Source: a virus
IMG/VR virus record: IMGVR_UViG_3300007735_000973
Location: 1 to 20,660 of that record
Direction: 5' to 3' (one strand)
Length of the DNA: 20,660 nt
Below, piece by piece: positions 4,407-11,641 of this stretch; within the stretch, counting starts at the first letter, position 1, and every line of letters begins with the position of its first letter. The translations under genes and the position numbers were made by a program. The notes under the pieces were generated by a model, which saw only the letters and a list, made by a program, of their open reading frames with translations, did no database searches and was not told where the DNA came from.

Positions 4407-6938
4407 TTAGTACTCTATTGAATAATTGCCTCGCCTTTGTAAATAAGTTATTAAATGCGTGTATGCGTCTAAAAGGTCGTCGTGCGACGTTGCCCCTACA
4501 TTGATAATCTGATCAAACAACGCATCAAATTTTCTATACCTGTTAAACACAATTTTTTTATTTTCTAGCAAACCTAGTGTTCCTCTAAAACGAGCTATTT
4601 TATCTCCTCTAAAACCGTTAACTTCATGAATATGTAAATTACTCAATCCCCGCTCATTTAACAAAACTCTTCTAAGGTCCGCCGCTAAACTCGCTTGGTA
4701 AGCAACTGACTCAACTACCAGCGTAACCGTAGAATAAGTCGGAAAATACGTATCATTCTGAAAAGATAAGATCCCCCATTCAAGTAGCATATCGCATAAC
4801 AAATCTATTTTTTCTAGATTTCCAATAGACCGACATTGGTGAGAATCAATAATGAAGTATTTGTCTTTAAGCCTCCCTCCTAAAACAAAAGCTGTATAGT
4901 CACTGGTTTCATTTCTACTTGCGGATAAATCAATACCGATAGCCAACGAATCAAATTCAGTTTCAACTTCAGCTCGAACAAGCAAGTCTGGAGAAACAAT
5001 TAAATCTGTGGTTAATACCGGCTGTTGCTGGTACTGGAAAGCAAATGCCACGGGGTCGAGTTCTTTCTGACCAAGTAAGTATTGAACACTCCACTGCTCA
5101 GGCCAATAACTTACGGGGTTACCTTGATTGTCGTAAGTGACAGCTTCTTGAGTCACTTGTTTCCAATTTTTTTCCGGCGCAAACATTGTTTTATGTATAT
5201 CTAACGGGTGAAAACGTGTACCTAAACAAATAGCTCTACCCCCTTCAAAAATAATTGGTGCGATAACAGATGACCAGTTGTTGTTCATTTCATCTCTAAT
5301 AGCAGGGTTTCGTATATCGGCGCTGCTTTTGATGGGGTCGTCGATGAAACAGTTGCTTACAACGAATCCATTCGCAATAAAATTATGATCTGGATGATCT
5401 ATTTCAAGGTCATAGACAATGTGCGTTCCTCCGCTAATTTCTTCAACTCCGGAAACGGTGAGAGTCTCCCAGCTTTGTCTGTAATCTGATGGTGAGCCAC
5501 ATGGCACTGGCGGCAAAGCGTTATAAGATTGCAAATAATGTTGTTTGACCGGTCGTGATCTATGTGATGAACACACAGGTTCGTTCGCACTGTTCCGTCT
5601 TTTGTAGATAACTTCTTCTCCTTCGTATTGCAACCGACACAGATGAAACTGTCTCGATTTAAAACTATCTTCCTCAGTTTTTTGAAGTCTCCTATATAAC
5701 CCCCATGCTGGTAATTTGGATTGTCCACACCGGTCATTTCTTTGGAATGATTTAAATCTGCACACTGGCGAGAACAAAACTGTGTCGTGTGTGATGTTGG
5801 GCGAAACCTTTTGTTGCAATACAGACACATCTGAGGTTTTAAAATTTGCTTCGCCTGCCCCGCACAAGTCCGAGAACAACACAGAATTTTTTGATCGGTG
5901 CTTAATCTTTGAGCTAAACGGGAAGACACAACCGTGAATATCTCCTGACAACAGGGGCATTGAATCTCTACTTGAAACTTTCCTAGTTTTTGCCAACAAG
6001 TTGTACAGATTCTTTGTGTGCGTTGTTTTTTCTGACCGCAACTTAAACAAACTTTTAGTTGATTCGCAGGCGGATACTCCGATAAGGGTTTGCCCTGTAC
6101 TAATATCTCCCGCCCATTCGTACCCTTGGTCTGTCGTAAGGAAAGGATGCTCGGGAGTTGCGGAAATATAACGGTTATCTGTTGTTCTAATTCGAACAAT
6201 TTTTGAGGAACAACGCCGTGTAGCTGCTGCCACGTCGCTCCAATCAATTTGATGTGTTTTTGAGTTTCTGACAGCAATTTGGAAGCGTCCTGGGTCTGCA
6301 TAAATTTTTTTAATTGGCTGTTCGCCTTGATCTGTCAAAATTAGTGTATCGCCCGTAAGACACAAGTGTGCGCGTTTTGAGGTAATTGATCCTCTAAGAC
6401 CTGCAGCACGTAGTGTGAATTCTTCGTCACCTACTCTAGGAATACCTGCGTATTCAAAATCAATAGACCAACCAACGTCACTTTGCATACCCGGTTTAAG
6501 CCTGCAATTAGGAAATATTTTTTTAAACTCAACTGAGTCAACAATTTGTTTGATTATTCGGCTTTTAGGAATAGCAGTAGCAATATTGTAAGAAATATAA
6601 ATAATCTGAAGGGGCATCTTTGCTGCTGTATGACGCCCGATACACCACGCAGTGAACATATTGAGCACTGTGCTTTTTGCTGATCCTCTGGGACTTAATA
6701 TATCAAGGTTTGATCCTGCTATATCTAATAAGTACTTATTGCTTTCGTTTGTTATCAAGTGTGTATACCACTCCAACATATGTCTTGCTGGAGGTTTATC
6801 TAAAAGAGTACAAAACGTTTGAAAGTCACCTGCTGCTTTGGTGTAAATAGAGTTTTCTCTTGTGCTCGAATCTTCAACAGCGCGAACAGCATTTAACTGA
6901 GCCCGGCGACGATAAGCAAAAGTTTCCCGGCTAGGCAT
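4407..6938 (-). CDS. terL: Terminase large subunit interrupted by an intein
   Basis: This is the packaging motor ATPase and nuclease. The 843-residue precursor divides into extein 1 (1-192), an intein (193-529) and extein 2 (530-843). The spliced protein would be 506 residues, a normal size for a large terminase. The N-terminal ATPase has a Walker A variant LSPRGSAKST (81-90) and a Walker B region HL/CFIDDP, where the intein breaks the protein directly before the strand ending in DD (532-533). The coupling motif may be CLGTRFHP (571-578). The C-terminal RNase H-like nuclease has GIDLSASRNETSDYT (D670), VVESVA (E743) and SHDDLLDAY (D820, D821), the expected acidic triad. The gene starts at ATG 6938, facing a plus-strand cassette across a 54-bp divergent gap. 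Without splicing the ATPase should be inactive, so the intein must splice for the phage to package DNA. Confidence 0.92.
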   Translation of the reverse strand: MPSRETFAYRRRAQLNAVRAVEDSSTRENSIYTKAAGDFQTFCTLLDKPPARHMLEWYTHLITNESNKYLLDIAGSNLDILSPRGSAKSTVLNMFTAWCIGRHTAAKMPLQIIYISYNIATAIPKSRIIKQIVDSVEFKKIFPNCRLKPGMQSDVGWSIDFEYAGIPRVGDEEFTLRAAGLRGSITSKRAHLCLTGDTLILTDQGEQPIKKIYADPGRFQIAVRNSKTHQIDWSDVAAATRRCSSKIVRIRTTDNRYISATPEHPFLTTDQGYEWAGDISTGQTLIGVSACESTKSLFKLRSEKTTHTKNLYNLLAKTRKVSSRDSMPLLSGDIHGCVFPFSSKIKHRSKNSVLFSDLCGAGEANFKTSDVSVLQQKVSPNITHDTVLFSPVCRFKSFQRNDRCGQSKLPAWGLYRRLQKTEEDSFKSRQFHLCRLQYEGEEVIYKRRNSANEPVCSSHRSRPVKQHYLQSYNALPPVPCGSPSDYRQSWETLTVSGVEEISGGTHIVYDLEIDHPDHNFIANGFVVSNCFIDDPIKSSADIRNPAIRDEMNNNWSSVIAPIIFEGGRAICLGTRFHPLDIHKTMFAPEKNWKQVTQEAVTYDNQGNPVSYWPEQWSVQYLLGQKELDPVAFAFQYQQQPVLTTDLIVSPDLLVRAEVETEFDSLAIGIDLSASRNETSDYTAFVLGGRLKDKYFIIDSHQCRSIGNLEKIDLLCDMLLEWGILSFQNDTYFPTYSTVTLVVESVAYQASLAADLRRVLLNERGLSNLHIHEVNGFRGDKIARFRGTLGLLENKKIVFNRYRKFDALFDQIINVGATSHDDLLDAYTHLITYLQRRGNYSIEY
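5352..6362 (-). other. Intein in TerL (splicing blocks A, B, F, G)
   Basis: The element covers precursor residues C193 to N529 (337 codons). Block A is CLTGDTLILTDQG (193-205). Block B is ATPEHPFLTT, with the T-x-x-H at T261 and H264. Block F is VYDLEIDHPDHNFIANG (508-524). Block G is FVVSN (525-529), followed by C530 as the +1 nucleophile. The penultimate residue is serine instead of the usual histidine. Splicing segments add up to about 135-140 residues, a normal mini-intein. The roughly 200 residues between them (about 296-492) look like no known protein in this frame, but the +1 frame there encodes an HNH endonuclease. Insertion is at the Walker B site of the terminase, a functionally essential position of the kind favoured by homing elements. 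Confidence 0.88.
5399..6301 (-). CDS. HNH homing endonuclease encoded in the +1 frame inside the intein
   Basis: The frame runs 300 codons from ATG 6301 to TAG at 5399-5401, offset +1 from the terminase/intein frame. Codons 1-82 overlie the intein N-terminal splicing domain and look like a shadow. From codon 83 on the protein is convincing: zinc ribbons C85-x2-C88 with C99-x2-C102, a second cysteine cluster at 115-118 and 141-146, C159-x2-C162 with C176-x3-C180, a GVDNPNYQHGG segment, then the HNH nuclease with C221-x2-C224, HHIDHDRSNN (245-254), N258 and LCRQCHVAHH (262-271). Such enzymes cut intein-less alleles and drive homing. There is no clear ribosome binding site before ATG 6301. It could be translated by internal initiation or by frameshifting, or be untranslated. 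The terminase frame stays open throughout. Confidence 0.7.
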   Translation of the reverse strand: MQTQDASKLLSETQKHIKLIGATWQQLHGVVPQKLFELEQQITVIFPQLPSILSLRQTKGTNGREILVQGKPLSEYPPANQLKVCLSCGQKKQRTQRICTTCWQKLGKFQVEIQCPCCQEIFTVVSSRLAQRLSTDQKILCCSRTCAGQAKQILKPQMCLYCNKRFRPTSHTTQFCSRQCADLNHSKEMTGVDNPNYQHGGYIGDFKKLRKIVLNRDSFICVGCNTKEKKLSTKDGTVRTNLCVHHIDHDRSNNIICNLITLCRQCHVAHHQITDKAGRLSPFPELKKLAEERTLSMTLK

Positions 6939-6992
6939 GTCAGTAAGCTGGCAATGTCGCTATACTAATCGTACTTCAAGTTTACCGTAAAA
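6939..6992. promoter_or_regulatory. Divergent promoter region between terL and the GT4 cassette
   Basis: The 54-bp gap separates the minus-strand terminase from the plus-strand glycosyltransferase. On the plus strand TATACT (6961-6966) is a good -10 element, 26 nt before the GTG start; no good -35 box is seen. On the minus strand TTTACG with an 18-bp spacer to TAGTAT is a weaker candidate. The same TATACT box at a similar distance occurs before other cassette genes in this window. Confidence 0.45.
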
Positions 6993-8165
6993 GTGGCAAA
7001 AGTACTCTGGTACGGAGATGCATGTTCTAACACAGGATTTGGTCGTGTAACAACTAGCGTACTAGAACACTTACAGAAAGAACATGAAGTAGAGGTTATA
7101 GGAATCAACTATAACGGAGATCCTCATGATCTTCCCTATAAAATTTACCCAGCATCAAACTTAGCTTGTCCGGATCGTTTTGGTATTCCACGGTTGCCGG
7201 AGTTGATCGACAAGATTAAACCTGATATTTTTATCTGTTTAAATGACGTTTGGATTGTAAATCAAGTATGGGAACGCATTCAATTCCTGAAAGATCAGTA
7301 CAAATTTAAGTTTATTGCTTATTTTCCTATCGACAGCGAAGCTTATTACCCAGAAATGTTGCGGAATATTCCGCATTGGGACTTAGCCATAACATTTACA
7401 GTTAACTGTGCTCATAGAATTCTTAAACACAACATCCAACCAAGCAGGCTAGGTGTGTTACCCCATGGTGTAGATACATCTAAATTTACTCCTATGCCTC
7501 GGGATGAAGCTCGTGATGCACTAGGAATTCCAAAAGATAAATTTATAGTTTTTAATGGGAATAGAAACCAACCTAGGAAACGAATAGACCTGACAATACA
7601 GGCTTTTGCTAAATTTGCAATTGGAAAACCAGATACCATGCTTTACCTCCACATGGGGGTAAAAGATTTAGGTTGGGACATAACCGCTTTATTTAAACGG
7701 GAGATGTCTAAGTACGACCTAGATGACAAACAAAGGTTGATCTTGACATCGAACGAAATAAATTATATTGCGGCTCCACCTGACGATTTACTAAACAAAA
7801 TTTATAACTCATGCGACGTTGGTTTAAATACCGCCGACGGGGAAGGTTGGGGTTTGGTTAGTTTTGAACATGCCAGTTGTCGTAAACCACAAGTTGTGCC
7901 AAACCATACGGCGTGTAAAGATATTTGGGAAGGAGCTGGTTTGCTTATCGACATTTCTACGTGGGTAACGGATAAAGATCTAGGTGTAGAAAGAGGTTTA
8001 GTTGATGTAGACGACGCTGCAGCACTACTTACATCCTTATATAACGATAAAGAAACTTACGATAAAGTAGCTGACGCTTGTTTTGATGTAACGCAACGCA
8101 ACGAATATCGTTGGGAATCCGTTTCAATGGGATTCACTAAAGCCATCTCTGACCTCCTCGCTTGA
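6993..8165 (+). CDS. GT4 family glycosyltransferase (GT-B fold)
   Basis: The 390-residue protein transfers a sugar from a nucleotide sugar to an unknown acceptor. It shows a typical GT-B layout. The N-terminal Rossmann domain has the glycine-rich loop YGDACSNTGFGRVTTSVLEH (7-26), and the linker is LPHGVDTSKF (156-165). The C-terminal domain has FNGNRNQPRKRIDLTIQAF (187-205) and ends with the E-x7-E signature at E284 and E292 in GEGWGLVSFEHASC. No signal or membrane segment is present. The start codon is GTG. It lies one base upstream of the next gene, so the two form a two-gene operon on the strand opposite to the virion genes, with its own TATACT promoter candidate. This suggests an acquired cassette of moron type. 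Confidence 0.9.
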   Translation: MAKVLWYGDACSNTGFGRVTTSVLEHLQKEHEVEVIGINYNGDPHDLPYKIYPASNLACPDRFGIPRLPELIDKIKPDIFICLNDVWIVNQVWERIQFLKDQYKFKFIAYFPIDSEAYYPEMLRNIPHWDLAITFTVNCAHRILKHNIQPSRLGVLPHGVDTSKFTPMPRDEARDALGIPKDKFIVFNGNRNQPRKRIDLTIQAFAKFAIGKPDTMLYLHMGVKDLGWDITALFKREMSKYDLDDKQRLILTSNEINYIAAPPDDLLNKIYNSCDVGLNTADGEGWGLVSFEHASCRKPQVVPNHTACKDIWEGAGLLIDISTWVTDKDLGVERGLVDVDDAAALLTSLYNDKETYDKVADACFDVTQRNEYRWESVSMGFTKAISDLLA

Positions 8166-8166
8166 T

Positions 8167-9246
8167 ATGCAAACTACATTCCGCTTTCGCCACGTCAATT
8201 CAGACGTAACCTTCCCTATAAAAAAAGAATGCGAAGGCATTCCCAGTGTTTATAGACAAGCCGAAAACCTTAAAGGTAGTTTTACAAGAATTGTTTATGG
8301 TTTACCCGAAGATAGCGTAGGTAATTTTAGTCCTTCGATTCTACAACACAACAAAACTACCTATATTGCCTGGAGGTCTCAACCTGAACCTTTTGGTTTT
8401 AAGTACGACAACAACTACTACTACTTAAATAACACACCTACAGATATTTATCTAGGTCAACTAGCTGATGATTGTACGGTTCTCGGGGCTAAGAAACTAC
8501 GCTCCGCGCCGCACCGACTTAGCTACGAAGACCCCAGGTTGTTTGTCGGACCAGATGAACAGATGTACGTACAATTTGTTACTTCTAAGTATGCCAGTAA
8601 GTACGACTTAAAAGGTAAAAAGCTATTTGATTTCCCTAAAGTAGCCGTCTGCTACGTTGATCAAATAGGGGAAGCAATCAGCGCTGCGATTCCTCCTATA
8701 GGAAAAAACAGGATTAAAGGCGAAACAGAAAAAAATTGGTGCTTCTTTTCACATAAGGGTTTGCTGCACTGTCTGTACTCCATCAGACCTTTTGTTATTG
8801 AAAGAGAAGATAAGACCTCAATAACAATAAACAGTGATGTTCTTGAAAATGTAACTAAAGGAACGCCGACGTTCTGTTCGTTGCCGCCGCTAGAAGTAGA
8901 CGAAGGAAACCTTGTGTTTTATCACTGGAAACACATGACGTTTGACAAAAACGGTCAGCCTTATTTGCTTTATCATTTAGGCGTTTTTATGGTAGATAAA
9001 CAATTTACAAAGATAACCCACGTGGCAAACGAGCCTTTATTTAGTGGGTCACTGGAAGATACACTAATCACCTGGACAGATTACGGAGGTAATCCAGTTT
9101 CCAAACAACCAGCGGTGTTATTGCCCTTTGGTGCCTTTATAGAAGACGGAGAACTTGTAATGTCGCTAGGAGTAAACGACGCTTTTATGGGGATTTTACG
9201 TTGCCCTATAGATGAAATACTAAAAAAATTACAGGAAGTAAGTTAA
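8167..9246 (+). CDS. GH130-like glycosidase or glycoside phosphorylase
   Basis: The 359-residue protein resembles the five-bladed beta-propeller family that includes mannoside phosphorylases (GH130) and the related GT108 enzymes. Visible landmarks are FSPSILQHNKTTYIAWR near residue 55-70, LSYEDPRLFVG (118-128, the conserved E-D-P-R), ETEKNWCFFSHKGLLHCLYS around 185-205 (the E-K-N-W motif before the Y-[ST]-I-x-P strand) and LPFGAFIEDGELVMSLGVND near the end. Known members phosphorolyse or transfer beta- or alpha-linked mannose, though specificity cannot be assigned here. Coupled to the GT4 gene with a 1-nt gap, it may trim or extend the same glycan. Its stop codon overlaps that of the convergent minus-strand gene by 3 nt, leaving no space for a terminator. 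Confidence 0.7.
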   Translation: MQTTFRFRHVNSDVTFPIKKECEGIPSVYRQAENLKGSFTRIVYGLPEDSVGNFSPSILQHNKTTYIAWRSQPEPFGFKYDNNYYYLNNTPTDIYLGQLADDCTVLGAKKLRSAPHRLSYEDPRLFVGPDEQMYVQFVTSKYASKYDLKGKKLFDFPKVAVCYVDQIGEAISAAIPPIGKNRIKGETEKNWCFFSHKGLLHCLYSIRPFVIEREDKTSITINSDVLENVTKGTPTFCSLPPLEVDEGNLVFYHWKHMTFDKNGQPYLLYHLGVFMVDKQFTKITHVANEPLFSGSLEDTLITWTDYGGNPVSKQPAVLLPFGAFIEDGELVMSLGVNDAFMGILRCPIDEILKKLQEVS

Positions 9247-9770
9247 GACTTTTCTTCACGTTCTAAAGTAGACCAAATAATTAAACCTGCGTCTTCAAGT
9301 AAAGACGCTATTGTCGGTTGATCTTGGAAAGTATTTGCTAACTCGCGTAAACAACGATCCGCGCCAGCTAACAGTAGCCCTCTACGATCTAAACCGTCAG
9401 AAATAGCACGTACTGTTTGTATGTGGGATCTTAGTTCTTTTTGTAAAGACGCAATTTTTGTAGCTGCTGTGGCATAATCAAGCATACCTTGAGTGGTCAT
9501 ATTTCTTACATTTGTAATATCCATACGAAGTTCATCGATTTCAATTAGAAGAACTTTACGTAAATCTTCTTTTGGATACTTCTCTTGAGTCCACGCTGTT
9601 AAATCTGCGATACTACCTGCGTAAGACGGTTTTAGAAAACGTGCATAAAGATAAGATTCTATATCACTTGTCGCATTTTTAGCGTAATACGCAAAAGCAT
9701 CCCGGTCTGATTTTTCTAACGAATTTAACCAGTTCCCTACAGTGGTACTATTTGCAATAAGTGTCGTCAT
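9243..9770 (-). CDS. Helical protein upstream of terL; candidate terminase small subunit
   Basis: The 175-residue protein is predicted to be almost entirely helical. It has a small N-terminal domain (TVGNWLNSLEKSDRDAFAYY, residues 11-30), then DLTAWTQEKYPKEDLRKVLL, then a long central coiled-coil-like segment (about 75-125, with repeated I/L spacing such as ATKIASLQKELRSHIQ). That plan, a DNA-binding head and a helical oligomerisation region, fits a terminase small subunit. In the minus-strand gene order it comes immediately before the large terminase, with only the opposite-strand cassette between. No clear helix-turn-helix signature is visible, so the call is from size, fold and position. 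It starts at ATG 9770, sharing one base with the upstream stop (TAATG). Confidence 0.5.
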   Translation of the reverse strand: MTTLIANSTTVGNWLNSLEKSDRDAFAYYAKNATSDIESYLYARFLKPSYAGSIADLTAWTQEKYPKEDLRKVLLIEIDELRMDITNVRNMTTQGMLDYATAATKIASLQKELRSHIQTVRAISDGLDRRGLLLAGADRCLRELANTFQDQPTIASLLEDAGLIIWSTLEREEKS

Positions 9771-10675
9771 TAAGCAAACGACGCACGTCCTTGTGCGGCC
9801 ATTTGAGCGCCAAGCCGTCTCATCGCCATCTGTCCTTCAACTTGACCTCGTTGGAGCGCCAATTGATTTCGAGTGTTTTCTTGAGCTCTAGCAATATCTA
9901 AGTTTGTAGATGCTATCTGAGCAGCTAGTTGGTTTTGCCCAGCTAAAGCCTGACCGCCTGCTTGAGCTAAAGATGTGGCTGTTGGTTGTAGTAGTGATGT
10001 TTCTCCTGTAAGAGTTTTACCCGCAACATCGGCTTGGCTTGCAAGAGTTTGTTGCCCTAATTGAGCCGTTCCTTGCTGCGCTCCCATACCTAGTTGGGAA
10101 GCCCCAGCTATTTGTTGTCCGCCAAGAGTTGTCTGAGACTCAATACCAGACCGACCCACAGCGCCTGTTTCGCCGACTAACTGCTTACCTATTTCACCTA
10201 TTGATTTAGACCCTGTTTGAGCTAGGTTAGAGGCAGCTTCACCGTATTGCTTAGCAAAATCTTTTGCTGTTTCAACAGGTGTTAACTCGGTGGCAAGCTG
10301 GCTTTCTGCTGCTTTAGTTTGAAGACCAATATCTGAACCAGCATATTGACCAGCAATACCAGCCTGCAAACCAGCCGCTGCTCCTTGTTCAGCTATAGCT
10401 TCATTTCCAGCACCTAATTGCAACCCTTGAGAACCACCGGCTTGCATTGCTGTCAAGCCATATAACGCTCCTTGCGCAGCCGCAGCTCGCTGTTCGGCTC
10501 CAGTTAGACCTACATTACCAGCAGATAATGTACCGCCATAAAGTATATTAAAATCCGCCATTGGATCTTTATATTGTTGCTGCTGTTGTGGCTTATTAAA
10601 TATGGCACTACCTATAGATCCAAGACCTCCAAGGACCGATCCGATACCGCCGAGCGTAACAAAAGGTTCTGGCAT
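9770..10675 (-). CDS. Ala/Gly/Gln-rich ejection-type virion protein
   Basis: The 301-residue protein has a glycine-zipper hydrophobic N-terminus (TLGGIGSVLGGLGSIGSAIF, 7-26) followed by a polyglutamine patch (NKPQQQQQ). A long low-complexity region built of A, G, Q and L follows. The C-terminus is a charged helix (LDIARAQENTRNQLALQRGQ). Internal virion or DNA-ejection proteins of podoviruses commonly combine membrane-active glycine-rich segments with alanine/glutamine-rich helices, and I infer that role here. It follows two other proteins of similar character in the same operon, giving three consecutive candidates as in P22-like phages. No peptidoglycan hydrolase motif is visible. A tail-length or scaffold protein is the main alternative. 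Confidence 0.55.
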   Translation of the reverse strand: MPEPFVTLGGIGSVLGGLGSIGSAIFNKPQQQQQYKDPMADFNILYGGTLSAGNVGLTGAEQRAAAAQGALYGLTAMQAGGSQGLQLGAGNEAIAEQGAAAGLQAGIAGQYAGSDIGLQTKAAESQLATELTPVETAKDFAKQYGEAASNLAQTGSKSIGEIGKQLVGETGAVGRSGIESQTTLGGQQIAGASQLGMGAQQGTAQLGQQTLASQADVAGKTLTGETSLLQPTATSLAQAGGQALAGQNQLAAQIASTNLDIARAQENTRNQLALQRGQVEGQMAMRRLGAQMAAQGRASFA

Positions 10676-10706
10676 ATCAGTTTTTTAGTACTTTCTTCTC
10701 ATCATT

Positions 10707-11639
10707 CTAAGCACGAGTGCGAACACGGGCCGAAAATGGTGCCGCCCCAGCATTAAAAGCCTCACTGATCGCACCCATAAAATTAACATTAGGTTGCTGT
10801 AAAGCTGTCATCAATGAAGCGGTTAGTGCTGCACTACGAGTCTGAGCCTCAATTTGAGTTTGAGATATATCACGCCACGCCTTAATGTTCTCTAGCTCAA
10901 CTTGACGCTGAGTATTAAGTCTTGACTTTTCTAACGAACCGCGTTCGTATTGAGCTGCAATTTGTTGCTGACGTTCAAAATCTTTAGCTCTTTCGGCTGC
11001 AACCTTTGCGTATCCTTCTCGTGTAAGATCAATTAATTCTGGGGGAAGCGATGGAGGGTTTTTTGTCTGACCAGGTATGCTCGTGCTTTCCGAACCCGTA
11101 GACGCTGGTGCATTTAGTACTGTTGGCTTTTTTTTATCGGGCTCAGTATACCCGGTAGGAAAAGCCCCCGTAACTACTTTATAGGAAGGGGCTGACTGAT
11201 ATCCATAGTCTTTACCAGCATAGAATTTACCATCTTTCTGCGCCCCCAGGATTAACTCCTCTAATGCTTTTTGTTCTTTAGTTTGTTCTTCTTTAGCTTG
11301 TTGCTTTGCTGCTTCATCTAATTGTGCTTTTTGTATTTCTCTATAGGAACGCGGATAAGCGCCATAAATTTTTTTATACGATTCCGGACTTTGGTACCCA
11401 TATTTCTCATTTGCATAATATTTTGCATCTGCGTTAGGCGTTACAAATCCTTGAGGAGCTCCTACATCTGGAACAGCAGATTTATTGAGTACATTATTGC
11501 TTAATAAATTAAGGGGAAAAGGAAGAACTTCTACTCCCATTTTTACCGCCTCCTCATAACTTGGAATAGCTTCCAATGTTTCCCTGCCCACAGAGGGCAT
11601 TTTGTTTATACTTTCGTTTAAGAATGCAAAAGGATCCAT
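10707..11639 (-). CDS. Virion-type protein with a duplicated YGYQS/SYK motif
   Basis: The 310-residue protein carries an internal repeat of about 27 residues at 73-99 and 138-164. The common pattern is K-[YF]-Y-A-x-x-x-Y-G-Y-Q-S-x-x-S-Y-K-x-x-x-G-A-[YF]-P-x-x-Y. The copies are separated by a charged, K/E/Q-rich helix (about 104-130). A proline/serine-rich linker (172-200) leads to a long helical C-terminus rich in Q, E and R (residues 203-275). This architecture suits an extended internal virion or ejection protein. It starts at ATG 11639, 2 nt after the upstream gene. I do not recognise the repeat as a named domain; it could be a binding module for peptidoglycan, DNA or another virion subunit. 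Confidence 0.55.
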   Translation of the reverse strand: MDPFAFLNESINKMPSVGRETLEAIPSYEEAVKMGVEVLPFPLNLLSNNVLNKSAVPDVGAPQGFVTPNADAKYYANEKYGYQSPESYKKIYGAYPRSYREIQKAQLDEAAKQQAKEEQTKEQKALEELILGAQKDGKFYAGKDYGYQSAPSYKVVTGAFPTGYTEPDKKKPTVLNAPASTGSESTSIPGQTKNPPSLPPELIDLTREGYAKVAAERAKDFERQQQIAAQYERGSLEKSRLNTQRQVELENIKAWRDISQTQIEAQTRSAALTASLMTALQQPNVNFMGAISEAFNAGAAPFSARVRTRA

Positions 11640-11641
11640 GG

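Noticed and set aside
5716-5937. Plus-strand open frame of 73 codons inside the intein
   Set aside because: It is antisense to the zinc ribbons of the HNH frame, has no ribosome binding site, and its residues show no family pattern. It is most likely a by-product of the constrained sequence on the other strand.
7412-7639. Minus-strand frame of 75 codons inside the GT4 gene
   Set aside because: It is antisense to the conserved C-terminal domain of the transferase and has no supporting signal.
11322-11504. Plus-strand 60-codon frame with hydrophobic residues inside the 310-residue virion protein gene
   Set aside because: It is antisense to the repeat module, has no ribosome binding site, and its phenylalanine/isoleucine richness is the complement of lysine/asparagine codons on the real strand.
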